Shown here in pieces: positions 53,490-63,719 of a DNA stretch of 64,000 nt. The notes under the pieces were generated by a model. It worked only from the letters and a program-made list of their open reading frames with translations. It did no database searches and was not told the origin of the DNA. The position numbers and the translations under genes are program-made. Origin of the DNA: CAYMUR01 sp964393615 (GTDB lineage Bacteria > Planctomycetota > Planctomycetia > Pirellulales > Pirellulaceae); NCBI GenBank assembly GCA_964393615.1, contig CAYMUR010000016.1:13583-77582 (forward strand), given 5' to 3'. Numbering within the stretch: the stretch's first letter is position 1; every line of letters starts with the position of its first letter.

Positions 53490-55419
53490 ATGCCTCCGAA
53501 AACCGCCCGCTACGGGTCCTGGAAATCTCCCATATTGGCCGGAAAAATTGTTGCGGGAGCAGTTCGTTTTGGCGACACCGTGATCGATGGAAAAACGTTA
53601 TTTTGGATCGAATCAAGGCCGGAAGAGTCGGGTCGTTCTGTGATTGTCCGTGGAATTCCTGGGGAAGAACCGGTCGACATTTTGCCGGCACCCTTTAGCG
53701 CGAGGACAACAGCACATGAATATGGTGGTGGTGCGTTGGCTGTCACGAATAACACTGTTTATTTTGTGAATTACCAGGATCAACGGATATACTCCTTGGC
53801 GGAAAAAGGTATACCGCAAGCGATTACGGCCGAAGCACCACAGAGATTTGCAGACCTTGTCGTTGATCTACCGCGAAACCGGTTGCTTGCTGTCCGGGAG
53901 GATCATTCGAAGGGCAAGACGGAGCCGGTGAACGAGTTGGTAGCGGTGGCACTCGACGGAAGTGGAGTGATTACAACGTTGGCTAGTGGTTTTGATTTTT
54001 ATTCATCACCCTGTATCGACACCGAATACCAACAGGTCGCCTGGCTTTGCTGGAATCATCCGAACATGCCTTGGGATGCAACTGAATTAAACGTGGCGAC
54101 GTTCTCGAGAAATGGTGAAATCAAGGACCCGCGGCATGTTGCAGGTGGAAACGAAGAATCTATATTTCAGCCTGTGTGGTCTCCCGATGGTTCACTTTAT
54201 TTTGTTTCAGATCGTACCAATTGGTGGAATCTTTACAAACTGGAAATGTCGGGTAACATCAGTCCGGTGACGTCGCTCGAGGTTGACTTTGGAATGCCAC
54301 AGTGGGTGTTTGGTATGTCCTCGTACGATTTGGTGGTCCCAGAACTCATCGTAGCACGCTATGCACAACATGGTCGAGAATATCTCGTCCGAATCGACAC
54401 ACGTACCCTTGAACTCGCACATTTTTCGCTCCCATTTTCTTCCTACCAGGCAATTCGAACGACTTCCGAACACGTGTTTGCCATTAGTGGTTCGGCATGC
54501 TTGGCCGAATCGTTGATTGCCATCGATCTGGACACCGCCGAATTCAATATCTTACGTTTCAGCAGCGCTGAGCGGCCGCACCAGGATCATATTTCCATTC
54601 CCGAACCGATCGAGTTTCCAACGTCTGCAGATCAAACGGCTCACGGGTTTTATTATCCTCCACAAAACTGTGACTTTGTGGGTCCAACAGGTGAATTACC
54701 TCCGCTCATTGTGATGATTCACGGTGGGCCGACTTCTGCCACGTCCGAAGTGTACAGTACCAAGGTTCAATATTGGACGACGCGTGGGTTCGGAGTCTGT
54801 GACCTCAATTATCGTGGCAGTACCGGTTATGGTCGAGAGTATCGGAACCGTCTGAGAGGCACATGGGGTCTGTATGACGTGGCGGATGCCNNNNNNNNNN
54901 TATCTAGCGGGTCTCGGCAAAGTGGATTCTGACAAATTGCTGATTCGAGGAGGTAGTGCTGGAGGGTACACCACGTTGGCCGCGTTGACTTTTTATGACG
55001 TTTTTACTGCAGGAGCCAGTTACTACGGTATCAGCGATCTTAGCCTGCTTGCTGACGACACACACAAGTTCGAGTCGAGATATTTAGATCAACTGGTTGG
55101 ACCTTATCCGGCTGCCAAAAATATCTATGAAGAGAGATCTCCGATTCATCATCTCGATCGCTTTGACCGACCGGTCATTTTGTTTCAGGGTTTGGAAGAC
55201 CGCGTCGTTTTGCCAAATCAAGCCGAGGCAATTTTGTATGCGCTACAGTCCCGTGGGGTTCCGGTAGCTTATGTCCCATTTGAAGGCGAGCAACATGGTT
55301 TTCGTAAAGCAGAAAATATCATCCGTTGTCACGAAGCGGAACTCTATTTCTACGGAAAAATTCTAGGGTTCGAGCCCGCTGATGCGATTGAACCGGTAGA
55401 AATTTTTGGGGACATCTGA
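53490..55419 (+). CDS. S9 family (prolyl oligopeptidase-like) peptidase, interrupted by gap
   Basis: An S9 peptidase (acylaminoacyl-peptidase/dipeptidyl-aminopeptidase type) split by the 10-N gap at 54891-54900. The N-terminal part is a beta-propeller with WD-like strands (WSPDGSLYFVSDRTNWWNLY). The catalytic domain begins at LIVMIHGGPTS; after the gap come nucleophile RGGSAGGY, Asp in EDRVVLP and His in EQHGFRKAEN, so the triad is complete. Frames on both sides show that the missing sequence is a whole number of codons; probably several codons are lost between VADA and YLAGLG. ATG 53490 is preceded by GAGAAGGGA. No signal peptide, so probably cytosolic. Confidence 0.87.
54891..54900. other. 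Assembly gap (10 N)
   Basis: Ten unknown bases in the S9 peptidase gene, between the HGGP region and the GGSAGG nucleophile elbow. No overlap between the flanks. Confidence 0.95.
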
Positions 55420-55474
55420 GTGGTGACTTGGTCCAGGCAAAAATACGAGAGCGACGGTATTACGAATTTTAAGG

Positions 55475-58144
55475 TTAAAACTCTGCTGTCAACGCCTTCT
55501 TGATCAACCATCGTAAATGATTTCGATGTACTGTCGTTGCCGCGTCACCATTTCCGTTGAGAGATTGTTCAATTTGTTCTTGAATCTCGTATAGCTGGCC
55601 CAATGCGTGTGATCGCGCTATAGCGTCAAAGGGGAGGGCTTGCTTCGGGGAGGGATCATGACTCATGGCACCCGTGTTGAGAATGTGAATCAGGCGTCGA
55701 ACATATTCTGTTTGTAAATTCTGTCGGAATGTGTGTACATTCCCGTTGGTATCTGCTGCTAGGATAGCCCTGGTTAAATCTGCCAGGTATTCGTGCAGCA
55801 GATACGAGTTGTTGTAGAGGCTAGAATCCGTAATGCGTTTTAATACATTGCGATGTAAAAGCTGGTTTAGTAATTGTTGGTGAATCGCCAGAATCTCGTC
55901 ATGAATTTTAAAATCTTCATTGACTTCGAAATGATCAAACCCGCGCCGTTGTTTTTGAAGGTGGGCTAACAGTTCTGGCTGGGGAACAAACGTTCCTGGT
56001 GCCAGCACATGGTCCACAAGGACCTGGACCGCACGTTGTTGTTCTTTTCGGTCCACGGGTTGTAACGGCTGGTGTATCTTGTTTTGCCCGACAAAGGCAC
56101 GGTCGATGCGAACACCACCTGGATATCTCGCGGCAACGCCGGCTGCTATTCCGAACTGTCGCAGTAGTGTTTTAAATTGGTCGCGCAACGCGTGATAAGA
56201 TTGTCCGCTTTCCTGGTAACTCTCCAACAAATGGTCGGCCACTTCGCGGATCAGTTGCAAACGTTCTTCGGCCCAACTGATCGGATCACTACTCATGTCA
56301 AAGGTCATTGCTCCTGGGTCGATGCCGTGACCAGGGCGTCGCATGTCGTCCGCGTCGTTGGCAAAAGCCAGTTCAGGCCGTGTAGATTGCGCGAGGATCT
56401 GCGTTAAACGCGCTTCTTCTTCTGCTGGATCGTCGAGTTCCGGAGTGTAACCGTATGTAATGGCCCATTTATCATAGGCGCCCGGTCGGGTGGTGTAGTA
56501 CAGGCCTTGTGTGCGTTCTAGCGGTGCCAGGTTGATGTTGGGATACTCCATGACAGAACTGGTCACGCCGGAGGCAGCCGTTATTTTGACGTCATGAAGT
56601 TGTGTCAAATCATGTAGTTGGCTGGCTTTAAAATTGTGCATCAATCCCAATGTGTGTCCGACCTCGTGAAGCACAAGGTAATAAAGCGACTGTTTCAACA
56701 ATTCGTTGGTTTCGACGCTGGATGAATCTCTTACAGCGAGTACCTGCCGCCCGAAAATATTGGCCATTTGCATTTCCATAGCCAAGCTACAGAGGCAGCC
56801 TTCGGAACCACCGTGGTAAACGAACGGCCGACTGTTTTCTGCTGGTGGGCGCCGAAAGAGGTTCCGGTATTTGACACGATTGGTGACATACACCCATTCC
56901 AGCATAATGTCTGCTCCCAGGATCTGGCCTGTTCGGGGATCGACGAAGCTGGGGCCATATCCACCAAATGCAGGAGCAGGTGAACTGGTCCAGCGAATTA
57001 CGTTGTAGCGAATATCGCCCGCATCCCAATCGGCGTCGTCGGGTTGGATCAATACTTCGATTGCGTTTTCGAAGCCAGCCTGCAAAAACGCTTCGTTCCA
57101 TGCCAGGACCGCGTTACGGATTGTTTCTCGGAACTCATGGGGTGTTGATCGTTCCAACCACCAGGTAATAGGCATTTCCGGTGGACCTTGATTTTTCTCT
57201 GGGTCCAAGTGTTTCAGATGCCAGCGGTGGATCACGTCACGATAGGGAGTAGCGTTTGTTGATGTCATGTCATCAATTTGGTGTGAAAAATAGCCAATCC
57301 GTGGGTCGTCTCGACGCGGTCGGTAGTCGTTTTTGGGAGCTTCAATAAAACTATGCTGGACGGTTATCGTGAGGTATCGAGAATCGGTTATACCCTCGTC
57401 CTTTTCAGCCAGATGTGTCGGTGACAAATTGTCGTACACATACTCCACTACCACGTCGGTGTTTTTAGGATAGCCGCGGATTTCAACAAAACGTGTTTTG
57501 TCGGCGCTGAGTTCACCAAGCTTAAATTGTGTCGTCGGTGAACCTGATTTATCTTCCGACGGTTTTATTTGATGAAATAACTCTTTGAGCAACAATTTGT
57601 TTGCACTAACAGCAAAGGTGGTTTGTTCGTCATCCCATGCGACAATGTTTTTGGCAGCGACGATTGCTGGGATAACATTGGCATTGGCCGCAAAACGTAA
57701 TGGGCTGTGCGGGTCAAAATAGTAACGAGTAGGCTCAAAGTGAAACCGCAAACGACGGTAGTCACGGCTGATCTTGAGGATCTGCTGATCTCGAAAGATA
57801 CCCCGCCCCAGGCGGAATCGTGAAATTCCGCTTTCGATATAGGTGAAATAGATGAATGGTTTATCCAATTGGTCGACATGGACTAGCAAGTACACTTCAC
57901 CAGTTTGTCGATTGCGCAATACATCCAGAACGCCAACGATCGTTTCACACTCTGATTCAAGGTCACTTAGTGCGCGTGGCAGAATGTCTTCCGTACTTTC
58001 AGCGTTGGAGGATGTTTCACGGGATGTCTTGGTGTCGTCTGCAGCAGCCCGTAGATATCCGAGGAGCACAACAGACAAGGCAAGCGTTAAACAAGAAATG
58101 TTCCAACGCAAAACATTATTGTGATAGGATGAGTTTTCAGTCAT
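55475..58144 (-). CDS. Secreted zinc-dependent metalloprotease (DUF5117/DUF5118 type)
   Basis: An 889-residue protein with a signal peptide (SCLTLALSVVLLGYLRAAA). The zinc motif HEVGHTLGLMHNF (HExxHxxGxxH, metzincin-like) lies near residue 500. Upstream is a large beta-rich N-terminal region (GVLDVLRNRQTGEVYLLVHV, FIYFTYIESGISRFRLGRG) of the DUF5117/5118 kind, and downstream RYPGGVRIDRAFVGQNKIHQ and a helical C-terminus. Such proteins are common in planctomycetes and Bacteroidetes; substrates are unknown. Converges with the S9 peptidase gene, 55 bp apart. Confidence 0.87.
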   Translation of the reverse strand: MTENSSYHNNVLRWNISCLTLALSVVLLGYLRAAADDTKTSRETSSNAESTEDILPRALSDLESECETIVGVLDVLRNRQTGEVYLLVHVDQLDKPFIYFTYIESGISRFRLGRGIFRDQQILKISRDYRRLRFHFEPTRYYFDPHSPLRFAANANVIPAIVAAKNIVAWDDEQTTFAVSANKLLLKELFHQIKPSEDKSGSPTTQFKLGELSADKTRFVEIRGYPKNTDVVVEYVYDNLSPTHLAEKDEGITDSRYLTITVQHSFIEAPKNDYRPRRDDPRIGYFSHQIDDMTSTNATPYRDVIHRWHLKHLDPEKNQGPPEMPITWWLERSTPHEFRETIRNAVLAWNEAFLQAGFENAIEVLIQPDDADWDAGDIRYNVIRWTSSPAPAFGGYGPSFVDPRTGQILGADIMLEWVYVTNRVKYRNLFRRPPAENSRPFVYHGGSEGCLCSLAMEMQMANIFGRQVLAVRDSSSVETNELLKQSLYYLVLHEVGHTLGLMHNFKASQLHDLTQLHDVKITAASGVTSSVMEYPNINLAPLERTQGLYYTTRPGAYDKWAITYGYTPELDDPAEEEARLTQILAQSTRPELAFANDADDMRRPGHGIDPGAMTFDMSSDPISWAEERLQLIREVADHLLESYQESGQSYHALRDQFKTLLRQFGIAAGVAARYPGGVRIDRAFVGQNKIHQPLQPVDRKEQQRAVQVLVDHVLAPGTFVPQPELLAHLQKQRRGFDHFEVNEDFKIHDEILAIHQQLLNQLLHRNVLKRITDSSLYNNSYLLHEYLADLTRAILAADTNGNVHTFRQNLQTEYVRRLIHILNTGAMSHDPSPKQALPFDAIARSHALGQLYEIQEQIEQSLNGNGDAATTVHRNHLRWLIKKALTAEF

Positions 58145-58889
58145 GTTTCGTTTTCCGGTGAAATAATAATGTCCGTGATAGAAATTCCAGATACTGTTGC
58201 CCTTTGTCTTGCGTGTATCGTAACATCTGGAGTGCGGGAGGATCTAAATGCCAGGACAAAAATGTTGCCTTTTCGAGTACTGTAGACAGGCATTGGCAGC
58301 ACAGCCTACTGGTGGACCGAGCAAGTGGTAGCGTCATGCGTTGAGCTCAATGTGCAGGTAAAAAGATGCCCCTCCCCAGGTGGACCGTGTGGGACAGCGA
58401 TATTTTTCCAAGCCGGGCAATGCGCTGACCTGACAGGGTCAAAAATGACATTCATATGTTTCATGGGAAATTCATGGAACGGTCAGATTTGCAACATTCT
58501 GTATTCTCTGCCCGCCAAGTCTAACCGAAAAGCATGGAACCGACCGTTTTCGTTTTGATAGGTGTAGAAATGGTTTGGGAATCTTTCTGGGACAACAGCT
58601 TTTCCGGCTAGCGCTGTGATATTTCTGTTGCGAGTCAGTCACGGCTACCTTATGTTACATAGGTCTGGCAAGTCATCAACCCGTTCCGCTATTGGGAACC
58701 TTGTGGCTGCCATTTTCCAGCTCGGGGATTGTTTCACAGTCACTATGGCGCTTGCTACAATAGGTGCTATCCCCAAGCCCTTTGTCTAAGAGTATTTCTA
58801 AATTATTATCAACGAAACATTCGTCGACCACCAAGGATGATCAGAACGGTGGTACGACTTGTGTGAAGTATAGACAGGTATAAAACGCA
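58145..58889. other. 745-bp divergent intergenic region
   Basis: No supported gene between the metalloprotease (minus) and the next plus-strand gene. A promoter-like pair lies at 58733-58761. The length leaves room for a small RNA or regulatory sites, but I see no clear structure. Confidence 0.5.
58733..58761 (+). promoter_or_regulatory. Candidate sigma70-type promoter
   Basis: TTCACA (58733-58738), 17-bp spacer, TACAAT (58756-58761), about 130 nt upstream of the start at 58890. By-eye consensus match. Confidence 0.42.
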
Positions 58890-59999
58890 ATGCCGTATCC
58901 ACAGTTTGACCGTTTTTCTGTTCAGATGGAGCCTCTTTCCAACCGTCACAATAAAAAGCAAATCGACCAGGATCATATTTCCGTCACGACGGAAGCGAAT
59001 CCATTGCCTCAACAAACAGCCGACTTGGTCAATGAATTGGCTGATCGCATGCGTGATGCCAGGGCCAATGGTCGACCACGGATGGTTACTTTTGGAGCGC
59101 ACGCTATCAAGAACGGTTTGGGCCCGGTTTTTTTGGGGCTGGTAGAGATGGGATGGGTCACTCACTTGGCGACCAATGGTGCAGGTGTTATCCATGACTG
59201 GGAGTTTGCTTATCAAGGCCAGAGTTGCGAAAATGTCGAACAGATGGTCGGCGAAGGTCGTTTTGGCAACTGGCAGGATACGGGTTTCTTTATCAATCTT
59301 GCGCTGAATGTGGGGGCCTATGAAGGTCGTGGTTATGGCGAATCGGTGGGGGCATTGATTGAGAACGAAGGGTTACAGATCCCGACGGTTTCCGAATTAG
59401 AAAGCGTGGTCCATGAGGAACTCACAGAAAATCCTGAAAAGGCTGCTGCTGCTGCGGACCTATTGTGGGTGGTGCAACGATTTGAATTAGCCCCAGGATG
59501 GCGCGATGTTCCGCATTTGTGGAAACAATACAGCATTCAAGCTGGAGCGTTACGGCATGGTGTGCCGTTGACTGGTCACCCGATGTACGGTCATGATATT
59601 ATTTACAACCATCCGATGAATCGTGGTGCCTGCTTGGGACGAGCGGCGGAACGAGATTTTCTTATTTTCGCGGAAAGTGTTTGCCACATGAATGGTGGCG
59701 TTTACATCTCGGTTGGTTCCGCGGTGATGAGTCCTATGATTTTTGAGAAGTCCCTGTCCATGGCTCAGAATCTGGCCATTCAACGTGGTACGCGTATCGA
59801 TAATCACTTCATTTTGGTAAATGATCTTGCTGCATGTTCCTGGGATTGGAGCCAGGGGGAGCCTCCCGAAGAAAATCCGGCCTATTATCTGCGTTACAAC
59901 AAGACCTTCAGTCGGATGGGAGGTGCGATGCGTTATCTGCAAGCTGACAACCGAGACTTTCTGTTGAATCTAACCCATGAGTTAGGACAGGAGACATAG
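58890..59999 (+). CDS. Unrecognised conserved-looking protein, possibly deoxyhypusine-synthase-like fold
   Basis: A 369-residue soluble protein without signal peptide. Its best-formed region is RPRMVTFGAHAIKNGLGPVF ... GWVTHLATNGAGVIHDWE, which resembles the NAD-binding part of deoxyhypusine-synthase-like proteins (G-A-x-x-x-x-G-L-x-P, then T-N-G-A-x-x-x-H-D). Further segments include GHPMYGHDIIYNHPMNRGAC and GGVYISVGSAVMSPMIFEKS. The catalytic lysine segment of true deoxyhypusine synthase is not evident, so no activity is claimed. It precedes an IlvD/Edd dehydratase by 328 bp. Confidence 0.85.
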   Translation: MPYPQFDRFSVQMEPLSNRHNKKQIDQDHISVTTEANPLPQQTADLVNELADRMRDARANGRPRMVTFGAHAIKNGLGPVFLGLVEMGWVTHLATNGAGVIHDWEFAYQGQSCENVEQMVGEGRFGNWQDTGFFINLALNVGAYEGRGYGESVGALIENEGLQIPTVSELESVVHEELTENPEKAAAAADLLWVVQRFELAPGWRDVPHLWKQYSIQAGALRHGVPLTGHPMYGHDIIYNHPMNRGACLGRAAERDFLIFAESVCHMNGGVYISVGSAVMSPMIFEKSLSMAQNLAIQRGTRIDNHFILVNDLAACSWDWSQGEPPEENPAYYLRYNKTFSRMGGAMRYLQADNRDFLLNLTHELGQET

Positions 60000-60327
60000 A
60001 CGCTGGGGTTTGCCGTACGAGGCCGTGCAGAGTGGCCTGGATTCTATTGAGCGTTTCTTTGGTCATATGTATGGCGAGCTGGTTGGACGGGAGTTGGGAT
60101 ACAGTGAGGCTTGGAATGCCTTGGTTTTGATGGCTGGCGGGAAGAGGTTTCTTTTGTTATTTCAAATTGACAGGTACCGTTTTGTTGTTTTCGCCTGGAG
60201 TGCCATTGAGCATTGCTCGACCTGACAATACAAAGGAGTAAACTTTAGGGTGGCAAATCTGCTGGTTAGATCTACGGGTAACTTTGCTATTCTATCCACA
60301 ACGGTGTAGCCCTATCAGGAGTATCAT
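60000..60327. other. 328-bp intergenic stretch
   Basis: Contains one 71-codon frame (60010-60225) with a TTG start and no ribosome-binding site, which I do not accept as a gene. Its end holds the Shine-Dalgarno AGGAG upstream of GTG 60328. Confidence 0.45.
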
Positions 60328-62019
60328 GTGACTAACAATCATCTCAATTGGAATAGTCGCCAGCTTACACGTGGTTGGCAGCGGGGTGTGACGGCGTTCT
60401 ATTACGGTTTAGGTATGACCGAAGATGATCTGGATCGACCACAGATTGGTATTGGTGTACCGCTATTGGAAGGTAATTTGTGCAACGTGCACGCTTATGA
60501 ACTGGCGCAACTGATTGCAGACGGCTGTCGACGCTCTGGTCTCATGGGATTTCCATTTGGTGTGCCGGGGGTCAGTGACAACCTGGGACAAGGCCATGAG
60601 GGGGGCAACGCCAGTCTGCCTTCTCGTAATCTAATCGCCAATTCTGCCGAATGCGTCGTAAGTGCACATTGTTACGATGCGATGATTGGTATGCACCATT
60701 GTGACAAGAATGGGCCAGGATTTGCCATGGCTTTAGCGCGGCTTAACTATCCGGGGCTAATCATGAGTGGTGGTTCGATCATGCCAGGTTGTCACGCGGG
60801 GCGTGATGTGACGATTTTGGATGTTTACGATTCTCTAGCTGCGGCATCCGTGGGTGCGTTGGAGCAAGAGGAAGCGGAGCAAATCATTCGCGTTGCCTGT
60901 CCTGGTCCGGGAGGGTGTGGTATCGCAGCCTCGTTCAACACTTGGGGTATTGCCCTGGAAGCAATTGGTTTGATGTTGCCTGCCAGCAGTTCGATTCCAG
61001 CCATGGAAGAAAGCAAGCATGGAGAATGTCTCGAGGTAGGTTCAGCTATAAAGCATTTGTTGGCAGAAAATATACGGCCGCGCGATATTTTGACAAGACG
61101 ATCTTTTGAAAATGCTGCTGCAACGATTGCCGCCATTGGAGGTTCCACTAACGGCGTCTTGCATTTGCTGGCGTTGGCGCGAGAAGCATCTGTTTCGTTT
61201 GACCTGAAAGACATCCAGGCTATTTTTCGACGGACGCCTGTGATGTGCAGCTTTGCGCCGCGCGGTAAAAAAACGATGGTGGATCTGCATCACATCGGAG
61301 GCACCCCGGTACTTTTGAAACAATTACTTGCTGCTGGTATCCTGGATCCTGATTGCCTCACTGTGACTGGCAGAACACTTGGCCAGAATCTGGCAGACGT
61401 TCATTTGCCATCCACTGACCAGGAACTGATTGCGCCGATCGATCAGCCATTCAAGCCCTACGCCGATATGCAAGTTTGTTTTGGCAACCTGGCACCGGAC
61501 GGAATTGTGTTTAAAGTTTCTAGTCGGGAGCAACCTGATTTTCGAGGTGCGGCTGTTTGTTTTGACGATCCTCGACAAGTTGTCGCCGCAGTGGAACAAG
61601 GACGGATTAGTCCCGGCAATGTTATTGTGTTGCGAAATCTCGGTCCGGTTGCGTCTGGGATGCCCGAAGTGTTGGTCGCTTCGGCAGCATTGTCTGTTCC
61701 GGAACTGGATGGCAAGGTAGCGCTCATTTCAGACACGCGCGTGTCTGGTGTGTCCCACGGTGCGATTGGTGTACATTGTGCCCCCGAGGCGGCCGTCGGT
61801 GGTCCGATCGCTTTCGTTCATGACGGCGATGAAATTTCGTTTGATCTGTTGGCCGGAACATGTAAGTGGCATATTGCTGACGAGGAATTAGCACGCCGTC
61901 GTTCCGAATGGACATGTCAGAAACCTCCTCCAAACCGCGGATACCTTGCGGATTTTGCGGCGACAGTTGCCCAAGCAAACCGGGGCTGTGTTAGCCAAGC
62001 GTTACACTCACAAGAATAA
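60328..62019 (+). CDS. IlvD/Edd family dehydratase
   Basis: A 563-residue Fe-S dehydratase. The three cluster cysteines are in place: C52 (LEGNLCNVH), C125 (HHCDKNGPG) and C197 (GPGGCGIAASFNT), with nearly the spacing of dihydroxy-acid dehydratase (49/122/195). The C-terminal active-site segment SDTRVSGVSHGAIGVHCAPE and AAVGGPIAFV replaces the usual FSGGTRG. The start GTG 60328 follows AGGAG. The N-terminus (NNHLNWNSRQLTRGWQRGVT) differs from IlvD of branched-chain amino-acid synthesis, and no other ilv gene is nearby, so it may act on a sugar acid; the SMP-30/gluconolactonase-like gene at the window end would fit that. Substrate not determinable from sequence. Confidence 0.88.
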   Translation: MTNNHLNWNSRQLTRGWQRGVTAFYYGLGMTEDDLDRPQIGIGVPLLEGNLCNVHAYELAQLIADGCRRSGLMGFPFGVPGVSDNLGQGHEGGNASLPSRNLIANSAECVVSAHCYDAMIGMHHCDKNGPGFAMALARLNYPGLIMSGGSIMPGCHAGRDVTILDVYDSLAAASVGALEQEEAEQIIRVACPGPGGCGIAASFNTWGIALEAIGLMLPASSSIPAMEESKHGECLEVGSAIKHLLAENIRPRDILTRRSFENAAATIAAIGGSTNGVLHLLALAREASVSFDLKDIQAIFRRTPVMCSFAPRGKKTMVDLHHIGGTPVLLKQLLAAGILDPDCLTVTGRTLGQNLADVHLPSTDQELIAPIDQPFKPYADMQVCFGNLAPDGIVFKVSSREQPDFRGAAVCFDDPRQVVAAVEQGRISPGNVIVLRNLGPVASGMPEVLVASAALSVPELDGKVALISDTRVSGVSHGAIGVHCAPEAAVGGPIAFVHDGDEISFDLLAGTCKWHIADEELARRRSEWTCQKPPPNRGYLADFAATVAQANRGCVSQALHSQE

Positions 62020-62288
62020 GATGTGAAAAGGAGATCCAGGCACCAAGATGGATTTGGGAAACTAGAAACGCAGGGATTTTTCGGCGAAACTTTAAATGGT
62101 TCAGATTGCAAGCTGTTTGCCAACTCCTTCCTACCTGATTTCCAGCCAGAACTTCTCATCCAGCGTCGCTCTTTCCCAGCTAGGCGCCTACTGGCAGATG
62201 CGATCAGTTAACGTTAAGACTGCTACTGTAAAGAGAGACTGGTTACTTCCTAGTGCTGTCTATTTCATTTGATTACAGGCCTAATAGC

Positions 62289-63551
62289 ATGGAACCTCAT
62301 TTCAGCAGTTTTGCTAATTCAATCGAAACGGAATCCGCATTTGATGTCCTGGCTGTCGCCAAGCGACTCATTGCAACCGGAAAAGACGTCATTGAGTTGG
62401 AAATTGGTGACAGTCCTTTTCCATCGTCTCCATCAGCCGTTACGGCCGGGATTCGCGCTATCGAAAACGACGAGTGCCATTACGGTCCTTCTGCTGGTTT
62501 ACCTCAATTTCGCCAGGCAGCAGCCGAGTACCTGCAGCAGGAATATGACATTCCGGCAACCGCAGAGAATATTGTGGCAGGTCCGGGTGCGAAAAACTTT
62601 GAGCAGTTGTTTCTGGAAGCGTTTGTAGATCCGCACGATGGTGTACTGGTTTTCAGTCCACATTTCCCAACCTATCCACCTAATATTCTTCGTCGCAATG
62701 CGCGGATGGTGTTGGCACCTCTCAAACAATCCAATCATTTTCGACCTGACCTAGAAGAGGTCCGGAAATTTCTCGATGAAGATCCTCAGCCGAAAGCCAT
62801 TTTTTTGAACACGCCACAGAACCCGACGGGTGGTGTGGCCACGGCAGAAGATCTGGAAAAGTTGGCTGACCTGATACGAGATCGCAATGTCTACCTATTC
62901 AGCGATGAGCCCTATGACCAGATGGTTTGGAATGGTAAACATCATTCACCGTTGGCGCTACCTGGAATGTTAAACCAGTGTGTGGGAGCTTATACGTTCA
63001 GTAAATCATTCAGCATGAGTGGTTGGCGGTTGGGATTTGCTGTCAGTAGCCGACCTATCACTACGATGCTGGCGAAGTTGACCAACACGTCCCTTTCTTG
63101 TATTCCTCCTTTTACGCAACTGGCAGGAATAGCGGCACTACAGAATGATTTGGCAGAACGCGATCGACGTATGCAGGATTTTCAGGATAAGGTCCGGCTG
63201 TTAGTAGATGGGCTCAATCAAATTGACGGTATTCATTGCCTGATGCCTGGCGGAAGTTTTTACGCATTTCCTGCGGTTGCCGAAGTGTGTAATCGCCTGG
63301 AAATTACATCACATGGGTTGGCCATGTACCTTCTAGAAGCAGCGGATGACAAACTTGGTGTAGCGTGTCTCGGGGGAGAGTGTTTTGGTGACGCAGGTCA
63401 CGGATTTGTCCGTTTTAGCGTGGCACAATCCAGTGACCGATTACGGGCTGCGATCGAGTTTATAGGACATGCCGTTCAGCGGGTGGATCGTGTGGCCACC
63501 TTTTTGAATGGTCGACAAGAATTTCGTTTGTCATCGGCCTATACAGTTTGA
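62289..63551 (+). CDS. Class I/II PLP-dependent aminotransferase
   Basis: A 420-residue fold-type I aminotransferase. Markers are VIELEIGDSPFPSSP, YGPSAGLPQFRQAAAEYL, NTPQNPTGGV, the PLP-binding FSDEPYDQMVW and the lysine segment TFSKSFSMSGWRLG, with a C-terminal RFSVAQSSDR containing the substrate-carboxylate Arg. Closest by eye to aspartate-type aminotransferases (subgroup I-gamma); the amino donor is unknown. ATG 62289 gives the usual N-terminus; the frame is open to 62253. It follows the dehydratase by 270 bp. Confidence 0.9.
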   Translation: MEPHFSSFANSIETESAFDVLAVAKRLIATGKDVIELEIGDSPFPSSPSAVTAGIRAIENDECHYGPSAGLPQFRQAAAEYLQQEYDIPATAENIVAGPGAKNFEQLFLEAFVDPHDGVLVFSPHFPTYPPNILRRNARMVLAPLKQSNHFRPDLEEVRKFLDEDPQPKAIFLNTPQNPTGGVATAEDLEKLADLIRDRNVYLFSDEPYDQMVWNGKHHSPLALPGMLNQCVGAYTFSKSFSMSGWRLGFAVSSRPITTMLAKLTNTSLSCIPPFTQLAGIAALQNDLAERDRRMQDFQDKVRLLVDGLNQIDGIHCLMPGGSFYAFPAVAEVCNRLEITSHGLAMYLLEAADDKLGVACLGGECFGDAGHGFVRFSVAQSSDRLRAAIEFIGHAVQRVDRVATFLNGRQEFRLSSAYTV

Positions 63552-63719
63552 GAATTAGATGCTGAAAGCGTAGGCTACGAAACACTCTTGAGAGCATCGC
63601 AAAAGCGAGCTTGCCATTCTTGCCCAAGTTTGAAGAGTGCTTGGGAGCGATGAATTGTTGCAGCCAGAAGCCAATTGTTTGCACCGATTGCGGAATGATC
63701 TGTTGAATTCGAGTGCCTG

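Noticed and set aside
58325..58558. 77-codon ORF in the divergent intergenic region
   Set aside because: GTG/ATG choice unclear, no ribosome-binding site and no protein-like pattern.
60010..60225. 71-codon ORF between the 369-aa protein and the dehydratase
   Set aside because: TTG start, no ribosome-binding site, composition changes along its length and no family match.
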